From assembly GCA_030537735.1 (NCBI GenBank), contig JAUNVG010000006.1, positions 1-51,449 on the forward strand: a DNA stretch of 51,449 bases, in the 5' to 3' direction. Under the pieces are notes generated by a model. That model saw only the letters and a program-made list of their open reading frames with translations. It did not search any database and was not told where the DNA came from. The position numbers and the translations under genes are program-made. Positions 17,101-26,892 of this stretch are shown here, one piece after another. Source of the DNA: Actinomycetaceae bacterium (GTDB taxonomy: Bacteria > Actinomycetota > Actinomycetes > Actinomycetales > Actinomycetaceae). The stretch's first letter is position 1; each line of letters starts with the position of its first letter.

Positions 17101-18591
17101 CGTCAGGTCAGTGAGGACTTGTAGCGCGTCGTAGGGTGTAACTGCCCACGGTTCGAACTGCTGGTGGAGTTTTTGCGTGTGCTGTTCAAGGGCTTCACGC
17201 ACTCGACGCAGTTCGGTACGAACAGTTTCTATCTGTTCGCGGTCGGAGAAAAGCCGGTTATCGTCGAGGCTTTCCACCAGCGATTGCACCAAGTCGGTGC
17301 CGCTTTCTTTACTTCCATCAAGCCGGGCAACGATCCCGCCGAGTTTGGCGTTTTGCAGGTGACGCCAAACAGCGGCGCAGTGCTCGCTTTGAGTCCCCAC
17401 GTAAAGGGCTCGTTTTCTTTCTTTCGCTGCGTCCGCCAGCATGGAAGCGATAACTCCAGCCGGGTCGCTGCCGCCGCTGATGTCCAGAGCTAAACTGATG
17501 CCGCTTGCAACGGCTTCCACCTGGTCTAGCTGTTCAGGCAGTTGCGTGCCGATGCCGCGTTCCCTCCACGGGTCACGATCTTTCTTGTTCGGTTCTGGGA
17601 GTTTACGCTGCAAACTGGTACGCGATTGGTTATCACCGGCCAGTGCCCGCACCAGCCTGGTTGATAGTACGTTTGCTGGCGTGCGCAACCGGGAAACCAC
17701 TTTTTCTAGGGGGTGCACAAACTGCCCCACGAGCATCTGGTCTTTGACTTCGTAGTCACCACCGAGTGCTTTGAGGGCTTTGCGCAGGTGGTTGAGCGCG
17801 GTTGCGGGAGTGAAGCTACTTCCCTGGTAGGTGGCTGCAACGATGGCTTCTTTGTCTAACAGGTGCGGTTGCCTGGCGAAGAGTTTTTCCGCCTGCGCAC
17901 TCAGCTGCAGTTTGTTCCCCAGTTGCAGGGTGTAGCCGTGTTCGTTCTTCCCGATGATTAGGCTGCGCAGTAACGCGGGAACACTCTGCCCCGGTTCCAG
18001 ATCACTGCTGTGGCTCTCAAGCAGGTCCATCCCGTCTGGCTGGGCGTTGACAATGGTGCCGATGGCAAGGTGAAATTCGCTGCCTTCAAAGGCTTGCGAG
18101 CGCATGTATTTAGTGAGGGCTTGGAAGATTTCCTCGGCTTGTTCGCGTGCGCGTTTTTCCCGGAACAGGGAACTTAGCGGGGTGGGTCGCTGGGCGTACA
18201 GCTGCGCTAACCCGCCGGGGTGGGCGGCAGATAGGTCCAGCCGTGGGCAGCGAGGGTCTTCTAAAGCTTCGCGCACCCTTATTTCCAGCTCGCTACGCCA
18301 TTTGCCCACTTCCTCCTCCAGGTCGGAGGTGGCCAAGTGTTCGTCTCGTTCCGGTTCCACTACCGCAGAGGCAGATTCACGCTTGTTACCTTTGCCGAAG
18401 CGTGATCCTTTTGCGGGTTTGCCGCTTTTATTATTGCGCGCCGAGTTCTGCTCCGGCTGCGCGTCAGGGGAGTTTGCTTGCGCGGTTTCATCCCCTTGAT
18501 TTTTCGCTTCTTCTGGGTAGCTTTCTTGACCCTCGTTGTCGTTGTTGTCACGAGAGTTCCTGGAACGGGAGAAAAAATTCGATACCACAAG
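14137..18591 (-). CDS. Very large SF1-helicase-like protein with degenerate motifs and REase-like C-terminal domain
   Basis: About 1484 residues. An acidic/basic low-complexity N-terminus (1-100) is followed by a DUF4011-like region, a split SF1 helicase fold and, near 1215-1290, a domain like the MTES_1575 endonuclease fold (SGMRIPLAIGHPAIPGEF, RRRDRYWPATLEKLGW). The expected Walker A is replaced by DISGGSDPAGVIASML (about 370), with no GKS/T. Walker B reads VIVERAD (about 917) instead of DEAS. Motif V/VI reads DRKIQRDHVILTVGY and LMAQVLSCARAD instead of QGDERD and RLNVALTRAR. In the nuclease part the expected D of RIDLA is P. It looks like a pseudo-helicase/pseudo-nuclease scaffold. GTG 18591 has AAGG 8 nt upstream; TTG 18597 is the alternative. 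Biological role unknown. Confidence 0.8.
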   Translation of the reverse strand, partial: LVVSNFFSRSRNSRDNNDNEGQESYPEEAKNQGDETAQANSPDAQPEQNSARNNKSGKPAKGSRFGKGNKRESASAVVEPERDEHLATSDLEEEVGKWRSELEIRVREALEDPRCPRLDLSAAHPGGLAQLYAQRPTPLSSLFREKRAREQAEEIFQALTKYMRSQAFEGSEFHLAIGTIVNAQPDGMDLLESHSSDLEPGQSVPALLRSLIIGKNEHGYTLQLGNKLQLSAQAEKLFARQPHLLDKEAIVAATYQGSSFTPATALNHLRKALKALGGDYEVKDQMLVGQFVHPLEKVVSRLRTPANVLSTRLVRALAGDNQSRTSLQRKLPEPNKKDRDPWRERGIGTQLPEQLDQVEAVASGISLALDISGGSDPAGVIASMLADAAKERKRALYVGTQSEHCAAVWRHLQNAKLGGIVARLDGSKESGTDLVQSLVESLDDNRLFSDREQIETVRTELRRVREALEQHTQKLHQQFEPWAVTPYDALQVLTDLTTMRPGPRTEVRFSANTLTRLAADSNDEAKTALRLASEAGMFSRSGAQDPWFGAVISSPEQVRPVVERVEALAEGELEKLRIHMTSTAGQTGLDPATSFAQWEEQLHMLEGIREALDVFQPAIFERSPADMVIATASKQWRRENGVEMKRSVRKRLTKQAQDLVRPGRHVEDLHEELRSVQSQREVWRRHCEAGGWPKLPANLDEMVEHAEKVQHHLNKLNPHLGTAYGNLAKLDIGELSRLIERLNNDHAGASHLPQRIDVLKTLHRYGLDTLVKDLRQRNVPTALVEKELDLAWWASALGVMLNDEPSLGGLNPSSLQNFIADFKRLDAAHVESLAAVTADTVRRSLADVRANNYSEERQLREALSHHYPQDEDAKALTGHEAVSFYRQSDLAGKLLPIVIATPLVASELASLGQRYDLVIVERADTLSRGELATLLAQGRQAVITIDVDSESENSEALRGILPLMRVQPKPKRVNSHVGNILASYQIDSVGTAMPTPRAESGLNVHYVEGRGMPAPGTNAVESTDIEVETVVDLVVEHALVRPEKSLAVVCLNKLHAEHVEEQVQATLNESPALQDFFLTDRSEPFTVIYPGQDRKIQRDHVILTVGYAKTTHGRVLHHFGQLSSSRGASLMAQVLSCARADLTVVSSVHPGEFDRRRFAHEGPQILMDLLEAGDTCAQVDTDSSWPTAEAVPHQLLIDLADRLFNVGLNVVANVGSESGMRIPLAIGHPAIPGEFLVAILTDDAEYVAEPSLRRRDRYWPATLEKLGWKTCTELSMAVFIDPQKECDEIVELVLDAVDLRCAQDPQLAEEIERRYWENVESSGDEDAADAGANRQHVEDGDQPPAQAQADEGDAGAKAKDSDDESEQQRPEPCAQEWETAEQRLQRGVGDSDIHGSENEVEGEKLWIDPGAASRRGPRPDIAPGLPLAAYSDDQLDDMANWIRSDGEERTESQMVEELQVALGLTRRGAQVEAVLGNVARRTAR

Positions 18592-18628
18592 CAACACCTT
18601 AACGAAGGGGTGCGCTATATCGAGTTAG

Positions 18629-21028
<2,400 letters not shown>

Positions 21029-21066
21029 GTTAGCTAGGCACGCTAGCTGGATCGTTCCAGGTAGCG

Positions 21067-21098
21067 GTTCGGGCCGGGGATTTATCCCCGGCCCGAAC
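21067..21098 (+). terminator. Terminator after icd
   Basis: A perfect 13-bp GC-rich stem (21067-21079 with 21086-21098) with a 6-nt AT loop, followed by TACTTTT. It lies between icd and the converging tRNA gene. Confidence 0.85.
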
Positions 21099-21116
21099 TA
21101 CTTTTGACTGTATTCG

Positions 21117-21189
21117 TGCCCTCGAGACGATTCGAACGTCCGACACCCGCTTTAGGAGAGCGGTGCTCTATCCCCTGAGCTACGAGGGC
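21117..21189 (-). tRNA. tRNA-Arg (anticodon CCU)
   Basis: On the minus strand a full cloverleaf is readable: acceptor GCCCTCG/CGAGGGC, D stem GCTC/GAGC, anticodon stem CCGCT/AGCGG with loop CTCCTAA (anticodon CCT, 21156-21154), and T loop GTTCGAATC. CCA is not encoded; the discriminator is A. It decodes AGG. No integrase or direct repeat is seen next to it. Confidence 0.95.
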
Positions 21190-21235
21190 TTTTCCAGCTC
21201 CACCATCCTACCAGCTACGATTGCGGTTTAGATAT

Positions 21236-22156
21236 TTAGCGCCGCTCCCACGCTACCAGTGGTTCGGGTTCTTCACGCCGGCGTGACGGCACCACCATCA
21301 CCGGGCAAGTGGAGTGCGAAAGCACGGTCTGGGAAGTTGATCCTAGCAGTAGGCCTTGGAAGCCTCCGCGCCCGCGGTTACCCACCACTACCAGGTCCAC
21401 GGCGGTGGAGAACTCCGTCAGTAAGGCGGCCGGTGATCCATCTAGGACGTGGCGGGCTACTTTCACCTCACGCTGCCCTACTGCTTGTTCCACTGCGGCA
21501 GTTAGGCCTTCTAAAGTGTCTTTGGTGACGGCTTCACGGTCCACCGCTGCCGGCAGCCAGGCGAGCATGCCGGTGCCGGTTGCGATTGGTACAGCTGCCA
21601 CCGCGGTTAGTTCCGCTCCCCACAGTTCAGCTTCATCCACTGCTGCTCGCAGTGCTTGGGAGGCCATTTCACTGCCATCTACCCCCACCACAATGCGCTC
21701 TACCGGGGTGAAGGGGGACCCGGAGGTGTGGCGAGGCACCACCACTACCGGGCACTTGGAGTGGGCTGGAAGCGCCGAAGACACGGTTCCTAGTAGGCGG
21801 TCAGCGAAACCTCCGCCGCCGCGTGAGCCCACCACAATCAGATCGACTTCTTCTGACATTTGCACCATCACCCCGGCGGCGTCACCAGGTTCGGTGGATC
21901 CAGTTACTTTCACGTCTTGAGCTTTGACGCGCGCCACTGCTTCATCGACCGCGCCTTGCGCTCCCTGCTGTAGGGCTTCGTCATCAAGTACTGCGTATCC
22001 GCCATCTAGTGCGGCGGCACTGTAGGAAGCCAGCGCGTAGGTACAAAGGATGTGAACTGTTCCGTGGTTGCGTTTAGCGTGCTCGGTAGCCCAATCGACT
22101 GCGTTTAAGGACTCCGCGCTTCCGTCGACACCAACTAAGATTACTTGCTGTTTCAC
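21236..22156 (-). CDS. Tandem universal stress protein (two UspA domains)
   Basis: About 306 residues made of two consecutive UspA domains. Domain 1 opens QQVILVGVDGSAESLNAVDW and closes with the ATP-binding G-2x-G-9x-G-S/T motif as GSRGGGGFADRLLGTVSS. Domain 2 opens VERIVVGVDGSEMASQALRA and closes GNRGRGGFQGLLLGSTSQT. Both nucleotide motifs are intact, as in mycobacterial tandem Usps linked to dormancy and redox stress. I chose GTG 22156 because AAGGAGG lies 5 nt upstream; the ATG at 22171 would put that ribosome site inside the gene. It is monocistronic, bounded by the tRNA and by the NlpC gene's terminator. Confidence 0.93.
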   Translation of the reverse strand: MKQQVILVGVDGSAESLNAVDWATEHAKRNHGTVHILCTYALASYSAAALDGGYAVLDDEALQQGAQGAVDEAVARVKAQDVKVTGSTEPGDAAGVMVQMSEEVDLIVVGSRGGGGFADRLLGTVSSALPAHSKCPVVVVPRHTSGSPFTPVERIVVGVDGSEMASQALRAAVDEAELWGAELTAVAAVPIATGTGMLAWLPAAVDREAVTKDTLEGLTAAVEQAVGQREVKVARHVLDGSPAALLTEFSTAVDLVVVGNRGRGGFQGLLLGSTSQTVLSHSTCPVMVVPSRRREEPEPLVAWERR

Positions 22157-22240
22157 TGGTTCCTCCTTCATCGGCAGGTACTTCTATTGTGCCTTCCTGC
22201 GGCTGCAAACGTGGCTCAACGGTTGGCGATATATGAAAAC

Positions 22241-22279
22241 AGTCAGGAGCCAACCGCGTTAGGCGGTTGGCTCCTGACT
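22241..22279 (-). terminator. Terminator of the NlpC/P60 gene
   Basis: A perfect 17-bp stem (22241-22257 with 22263-22279) and 5-nt loop. On the minus strand it is followed by TGTTTTCAT. It lies 25 nt past the hydrolase stop. Confidence 0.9.
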
Positions 22280-22303
22280 TTAAAGTTTCAGTTCTTCACG
22301 TAC

Positions 22304-23044
22304 TCACACGCGCACGAAGTACCAGCCTGAGCCGTAGATCGGCACCTGCGCCACCGGCTGTCCCGGCTGGGAAGCGTGGATCATCTGCCCGTTGCCTACG
22401 TAAATGCCGACGTGGCCGTAGGGGTAGAACACGATGTCACCGGGGCGGGCGTCCTCTGCGGAAACCGGTGTACCGGAGTAGCCTTGCGCATCCGCGGTAC
22501 GGGGAAGGTGGATACCTACCTGGGCGTAAACGTACTGCACCAGCCCGGAGCAGTCGAACCCGGCGGGGCTAGTGCCACCCCACACGTAGGGAACGCCGAT
22601 GTATTGCGCGGCGATGCCCACTACCCCACCAGCGGTGGAGGCGGGGGCGGGACCGAAGGAAGCGCGGTCGTACCCGCGGTCGGCGTCTTCGCCGCGACCG
22701 GCAAGGTCAACTTCTTCAACTGCGGGAGCTTCTTCAGCTTCCACCGCGGTTTCGTCCATGGCTTCCCACTTCAGGTCGCTGGGGGCAACCACGGCGGGGT
22801 TGGTGGCGAGTTTCGGGGAAGCAATTTCGGTGAGGGCGTTGCTATTGAGAGTCTTTGCGGTTACATCCAACGAAAGTTCTTCACCGGCCTGCGCCACTGC
22901 GGGGGTGATTACTCCCAACGCCAAGCCAGTTACCGAAGCCGCTGCCAGGCCTTTAGCTGGGCTGATGTTGCTAGCGAGGTCGGTAAGCGGGGTCTGCGGT
23001 CGGCAAGCACGACGGTGACGTGCCTGGTAGCTGGACTTCTTCAC
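22304..23044 (-). CDS. Secreted NlpC/P60 peptidoglycan endopeptidase
   Basis: A 246-residue wall hydrolase. A long basic N-terminal region (1-28) precedes a signal helix (LAAASVTGLALGVITPAVAQA), then an acidic linker (EAEEAPAVEEVDL), and the catalytic domain from about 140. The catalytic Cys lies in the block PAGFDCSGLVQYVYAQVGIH, the His in YPYGHVGIYVGNGQM, and the third polar residue is the His of MIHASQPGQP. The fold cuts D-Glu-(DAP/Lys) bonds in stem peptides; there is no LysM or other wall-binding repeat. GTG 23044 has AAGGAG 5 nt upstream. Its long leader is a c-di-AMP riboswitch, so expression should respond to that second messenger, as for other actinobacterial NlpC/P60 and rpf genes. 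Confidence 0.95.
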   Translation of the reverse strand: MKKSSYQARHRRACRPQTPLTDLASNISPAKGLAAASVTGLALGVITPAVAQAGEELSLDVTAKTLNSNALTEIASPKLATNPAVVAPSDLKWEAMDETAVEAEEAPAVEEVDLAGRGEDADRGYDRASFGPAPASTAGGVVGIAAQYIGVPYVWGGTSPAGFDCSGLVQYVYAQVGIHLPRTADAQGYSGTPVSAEDARPGDIVFYPYGHVGIYVGNGQMIHASQPGQPVAQVPIYGSGWYFVRV

Positions 23045-23059
23045 GTTGTCTCCTTATAC

Positions 23060-23211
23060 GAAGCCTACGAGGTGAGCTGTCGGGTTAGAGAAGGAGATTC
23101 CCCGCCACTAGTGGTGGCTTCACCCCAAGGGATTTGCCCAGTTCTTGGTTCCCCCGCACCCCACTCACTGTGTTTTCACGGCTGATTCGGTGGGAGTGGA
23201 GTTTAGGCTTC
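23060..23211 (-). promoter_or_regulatory. Cyclic-di-AMP riboswitch (ydaO/yuaA type)
   Basis: The leader contains the ydaO hallmarks in order on the minus strand: P1 5' arm GAAGCCTA (23211-23204), then GGTGCGGGGGAACCAA, then TTGGGGTGAAGCC, then ACCCGACAGCTCACCTCGTA and the P1 3' arm TAGGCTTC (23067-23060), which is fully complementary to the 5' arm. The order and wording match the B. subtilis ydaO element. Seventeen nt separate it from the ribosome site region. In this class ligand binding usually turns the gene off. Confidence 0.9.
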
Positions 23212-23250
23212 ACCGAACCGGTTTAACTACGACGGGCTAAACCACTACTC

Positions 23251-23280
23251 ACAATATCGGAACAGCAACGCAAATGTCAC
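23251..23280 (-). promoter_or_regulatory. Candidate promoter for the riboswitch-NlpC transcript
   Basis: On the minus strand GTGACA (23280-23275) and TATTGT (23256-23251) are spaced by 18 bp. The predicted start would lie about 30 nt before the first riboswitch helix, which fits. Confidence 0.5.
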
Positions 23281-23316
23281 GTATTGATAACGCGAATGTG
23301 TGCGTTCACACGCTGC

Positions 23317-24006
23317 TTAGCTGCGGGTCACGAACAGGTGGTTCTCAGCCCAGTCCGGCAATAGCAGGGAAAAGTCGTCTTCTTCGCCTTCTGCGCAACG
23401 TTCAAGGTAGCAGTCACGGCCTTCGAATTTGACGCAGATCACACTGCCGCGTCTCAGATTCTCATCAGCGAACAACCCAATTAGGGTGCGGTTAGCCTGG
23501 ATCGGCTCACCAATGCGAGCCAACTTCACATCGGACACCACATCCTCGCCGTAATCAACTCGCAACTGCGCAATCGAAACTTCCTTCGCATCTGGCTCAC
23601 CGCGACCGGGAATCGGGTTACCGTACGGGTCACGCTCGGCGTCGGGAAGGATCTTTTCCAACCGCTCCTCCACCAGGTCAGACATCACGTGTTCCCAGCG
23701 GCAGGCCTCGTCGTTAACCAACGCCCAATCCAACCCGATCACGTCCAGCAGCAGCAGTTCCGCCAGACGGTGTTTACGCACCACTTCGGTGGCGATGCGC
23801 CGGCCGTCCTCGGTTAGTTCCAGGCGACGATCGGAAGCCACCACCACCAGGCCGTCGCGCTCCATGCGGGCAATCGTTTGCGAAACCGTGGGACCAGAAT
23901 GCCCCAGGCGCTCAACGATGCGCGCACGCATGGGGGTGACGCCATCTTCTTCAAGCTCATAGATGGTCTTTAGGTACATCTCTGTGGTGTCAATCAGATC
24001 GCTCAC
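23317..24006 (-). CDS. DtxR/IdeR-family iron-dependent repressor
   Basis: About 229 residues with winged helix (SDLIDTTEMYLKTIYELEED, then ARIVERLGHSGPTVSQTIAR), dimerisation domain, the GNPIPG segment and a C-terminal SH3-like domain. Primary metal ligands of DtxR are present: Met in TTEMYL, and Cys-x-x-Glu-His in EACRWEHVMS, which points to Fe-type rather than MntR-type. At the ancillary site the His and Glu of KHRLAE are present, but the residue aligned with DtxR His98 is Asn (LVNDEAC). GTG 24006 with AAGGA 6 nt upstream is preferred over the frame start at 24021. It would repress iron uptake genes elsewhere; no obvious 19-bp DtxR box is seen nearby. Divergent from serC. Confidence 0.92.
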   Translation of the reverse strand: MSDLIDTTEMYLKTIYELEEDGVTPMRARIVERLGHSGPTVSQTIARMERDGLVVVASDRRLELTEDGRRIATEVVRKHRLAELLLLDVIGLDWALVNDEACRWEHVMSDLVEERLEKILPDAERDPYGNPIPGRGEPDAKEVSIAQLRVDYGEDVVSDVKLARIGEPIQANRTLIGLFADENLRRGSVICVKFEGRDCYLERCAEGEEDDFSLLLPDWAENHLFVTRS

Positions 24007-24169
24007 GATCCATCCTTTCAATCCCTACCTACGAATACACGATTACACATTTAGGCGAATATTTACAGGTTTCAAGACAAGGTGTCTTACCCGGGTGAAA
24101 ACAGTCATCGAAGTTCCACGCTTCGAAACATCGCCGCATTGGCGCCAAGTCGCTACTAACGTGGATTCC

Positions 24170-25309
24170 ATGGTTGCTCAACTGCAGATCCCTTCCCATC
24201 TTATTCCAGCCGACGGACGTTTCGGAGCGGGCCCTTCGCGGGTAGCTGACCGCCAAATTCAACGCCTGGTGGACGCTAATTCGCATAGCGACCGTGCGCT
24301 AATTATGGGTACCTCCCACCGCCAAGCCCCGGTGCGCCACGTGGTTGGCCAGGTCAAAGACATGCTGCTGGAACTGTTCCAAGCCCCCGACGACTACCAG
24401 GTGGTGCTCGGCAACGGCGGGGCTTCAGCGTTTTGGGCGGTGGCGGTAACCAGTTTGATAGCTCGCCGCAGCGCTCACGCTGTTTTTGGCGAGTTCGGAG
24501 GCAAGTTCGCCGCTGAATCAGCGCGCGCCCCGTTCTTAGAAGACCCGGTGGTGGTCGAAGCCGAGGCCGGTTCCTTAGCTACCTTGTCGGCGCAAGAGGG
24601 AGTTGACGTCTACGCCTGGCCCCACCACGAAACCTCCACGGGTGTGGTCTCCCCGGTCCGTCGCGTCGCGGGAGCCGACGACGCTCTAATGGTGGTTGAC
24701 GCTACCTCCATCGCCGGGGGCATTGAGGTGGACTTGACCCAAACCGATGCCTACTATTTCGCACCGCAGAAGTGTTTCGGCTCCGACGGTGGCCTGTGGC
24801 TGGCGCTGCTTTCCCCAGCTGCGGTGGAACGAGCTCGTCGCCTGCGCGGTAGTGAGGGGCGCTGGATGCCGCAGATCTTGGATCTGACTTTGGCGATTGA
24901 TAACTCCGCTAAAGACCAGACCCTCAACACTCCGGCTCTGGCAACATTGCTGATGTTGCATTCGCAGTTGGAGTGGATGCTTAGCCTGGGGGGCTTGGCC
25001 GCGTGTGCGGATCGTTCCAAGCAGGCTTCGGACGTGGTTTACCAGTGGGCGGCGCAGCGTTCCTGGGTGGAGCCGTTCGTAGCGGACCGCGAGCTTCGCT
25101 CCCCGGTGGTGGTAACTGTTGATTTCGAGGGCGTGGACGCCGCCAGCGTGGCGCGCGTGCTACGTGAGAACGCGATTGTGGATGTGGAGCCGTACCGGAA
25201 ACTGGGTCGCAACCAGTTGCGGATTGCCACTTTCCCGTCGGTAGAGGTTCAGGACGTGGAGCGTTTGGTGGGGGCGATTGACTGGGTAGCCGAGCGCCTG
25301 GCTAAGTAA
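24170..25309 (+). CDS. serC: Phosphoserine aminotransferase
   Basis: A 379-residue PLP enzyme that turns 3-phosphohydroxypyruvate plus glutamate into phosphoserine. It is of the actinobacterial type, with PADGRFGAGPSRV at the N-terminus, ALIMGTSHRQAPVRHVVGQV, VVLGNGGASAFWAVAV, and the Schiff-base lysine in DAYYFAPQKCFGSDGGLWLA. EPYRKLGRNQLRIATFPSVE ends the C-terminal domain. I chose ATG 24170 because the family begins a few residues before PADGRFG; the longer frame to 23963 runs into dtxR. The ribosome site is weak (GTGGA). It sits beside an MFS exporter and a Csp-DUF3027 block, as in the mycobacterial serC neighbourhood. Confidence 0.96.
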   Translation: MVAQLQIPSHLIPADGRFGAGPSRVADRQIQRLVDANSHSDRALIMGTSHRQAPVRHVVGQVKDMLLELFQAPDDYQVVLGNGGASAFWAVAVTSLIARRSAHAVFGEFGGKFAAESARAPFLEDPVVVEAEAGSLATLSAQEGVDVYAWPHHETSTGVVSPVRRVAGADDALMVVDATSIAGGIEVDLTQTDAYYFAPQKCFGSDGGLWLALLSPAAVERARRLRGSEGRWMPQILDLTLAIDNSAKDQTLNTPALATLLMLHSQLEWMLSLGGLAACADRSKQASDVVYQWAAQRSWVEPFVADRELRSPVVVTVDFEGVDAASVARVLRENAIVDVEPYRKLGRNQLRIATFPSVEVQDVERLVGAIDWVAERLAK

Positions 25310-25330
25310 GTCCGCGCAAGTCAGCAGCCC

Positions 25331-25462
25331 GGCGCGTTGGTCGGCGCGCCCAGTCGGTGCGCTGCGCCGCCGGCGCGTTGGTCGGTGCGCTGCGCAGCCC
25401 GCGTCCTCAATCCCCCGCTGGCAGTCCCCGCAGCCCCGGCGCCCTCAGTCGGTGCGCTGCGC
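25331..25462. repeat. GC-rich short repeats between serC and the MFS gene
   Basis: A 15-bp unit GTCGGTGCGCTGCGC occurs at 25353-25367, 25381-25395 and 25448-25462. A 14-bp unit GGCGCGTTGGTCGG occurs at 25331-25344 and 25372-25385. The third copy of the longer unit lies inside the 3' end of the MFS gene and encodes part of its tail (LRAAQRTD). Confidence 0.8.
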
Positions 25463-26740
25463 CGCCCGCAAGTCAGCCGCCCGCTCCCTCGGCCCGTAAG
25501 TGGTAATGGGGTGGCGCGACAGTCGCGCCTGGATACGCACGTCCCAGATTTTTATCGCCCACAGTCCGGCCACCACCGCTACTGCCACCGAAATCAACCC
25601 GCCGGCAGCCAGTGACCAGCGCGCTCCGAAAGTATCTGCGATCCACCCGATAATGGGCGCCCCAATGGGGTTCGCCCCCAAGTACACCATCAGGTACAAG
25701 CTCATCACCCGCCCGCGCATCATGGGGTCGGTGGAGATCTGAATAGCAGCGTTGGCAGCGGTAATCATAGTGATCATCACCAGCCCTGTGGGGATCGCCA
25801 TGAGGGCGAAAGACAGGTAGCTGGGGGCCAGCGCCAACGCCAGGTTACAGATTCCGAACAGGAACGCAGCAACTATCACCAGGCGCACGCGCGGGAACTT
25901 CCGCCGCGCCGCAATGAGCGCCCCAATGAGGGACCCAATGGCCATCACCGAACCCAGCAGACCGTACTCGCCCGCCCCCTTGTGGAACACTTCTCGCGCC
26001 ATCACGGCCGAAGTCATTTGGAAGTTCATCCCAAAAGCAGACACTGTTCCAGCTACCACCATGATGACAATAATGTCGGTGCGGGACTTCACGTAGCGGA
26101 AGCCTTCGCGCACTTGGCCAGGCTCGCGTTTAGCGTGCTCCATGGGGAACAGCTCACGCACTCGCATCAGCGCCACCACTATCACCGGGGCGAAGAACAA
26201 GGCGGTGTTCACGATGAAAACCCAGCCCGGCCCGACCGCTGCGATCACCAGTCCGGAGATCGCCGGCCCCAGCAGGCGCGCGACGTTGAAAGCGGCGGAG
26301 TTCAATGCCACCGCGTTCGGCAGCGACTCACTGGGAACCAGTTCGGACACGAAGGTTTGACGCGCCGGGGATTCAATGGTGGAAGAAATACCGGAAATCA
26401 GGGCCAGTAGGTACACGTGCCACAGTTGCGCGGTGTCGGTCAGCACCAGCACCCCCAGGATGAGGGCGGTGAGGACGTTCGCGACCTGGGTGGCCTGGAT
26501 AATGCGACGCAGGTTGAGGCGGTCGGCGATCACTCCTGCCCAGGGGCTGAGGAACAAGATAGGAAGAAACTGTAGCGCGGTGGTGATACCCAGCGCGGTA
26601 CCGGAGTCGTCGGTGAGGACGGTTAAAACTAGCCAGTCCTGGGCGACTCGCTGCATCCACATGCCGGTTGCGGCTACGACGTTAGAGAAGAACCACAGAC
26701 GATAGTTAAAGTGCTTAAATGACGTGAACATTGACGACAA
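25445..26740 (-). CDS. MFS transporter (MFS_3/EntS-like exporter)
   Basis: About 431 residues and 12 predicted helices. The opening FTSFKHFNYRLWFFSNVVAA and ATGMWMQRVAQDWLVLTVL are typical of the MFS_3 group that includes the enterobactin exporter EntS and drug efflux pumps. The motif-A loop is GVIADRLNLRRIIQATQVAN, and the block IESPARQTFVSELVPSESLP-NAVALNSAAFN is also characteristic. The substrate cannot be read from sequence. The start is probably TTG 26740, with GGGAGG 8 nt upstream; the longer frame to ATG 26773 contains that ribosome site. The last eight residues derive from a GC-rich repeat. It converges with serC; no clear terminator lies between them. Confidence 0.88.
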   Translation of the reverse strand: MSSMFTSFKHFNYRLWFFSNVVAATGMWMQRVAQDWLVLTVLTDDSGTALGITTALQFLPILFLSPWAGVIADRLNLRRIIQATQVANVLTALILGVLVLTDTAQLWHVYLLALISGISSTIESPARQTFVSELVPSESLPNAVALNSAAFNVARLLGPAISGLVIAAVGPGWVFIVNTALFFAPVIVVALMRVRELFPMEHAKREPGQVREGFRYVKSRTDIIVIMVVAGTVSAFGMNFQMTSAVMAREVFHKGAGEYGLLGSVMAIGSLIGALIAARRKFPRVRLVIVAAFLFGICNLALALAPSYLSFALMAIPTGLVMITMITAANAAIQISTDPMMRGRVMSLYLMVYLGANPIGAPIIGWIADTFGARWSLAAGGLISVAVAVVAGLWAIKIWDVRIQARLSRHPITTYGPRERAADLRAAQRTD

Positions 26741-26840
26741 CGAAAAATCCTCCCTCGTATCCAATGATGGCACGAAGACGGCGAAGAATGCCTACCGCAA
26801 AGGCCAATAGTGGCGCACTGTACGTTTACGCCCACTAAAG

Positions 26841-26868
26841 GGGGCCTGGGAAGTTAATCCCAGGCCCC
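26841..26868 (-). terminator. Terminator after the purine permease gene
   Basis: A perfect 11-bp stem (26841-26851 with 26858-26868) and 6-nt loop, 25 nt past the permease stop on the minus strand and upstream of the MFS gene. Confidence 0.8.
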
Positions 26869-26892
26869 GGCGAATAAGGTAAGTGGTGTCTT

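Noticed and set aside
21117..21189. tRNA-Arg as an attachment site for an integrated element
   Set aside because: No integrase, no repeated tRNA 3' end and ordinary housekeeping genes on both sides.
24040..24110. A DtxR box between dtxR and serC
   Set aside because: TTAGGCGAATATTTA shares a few bases with the iron box but lacks the two-fold symmetry expected of the 19-bp site.
25331..25462. A CRISPR array at the GC-rich repeats
   Set aside because: Units are 14-15 bp with irregular spacing of 13-52 bp and no unique spacer pattern; no cas genes anywhere in the window.
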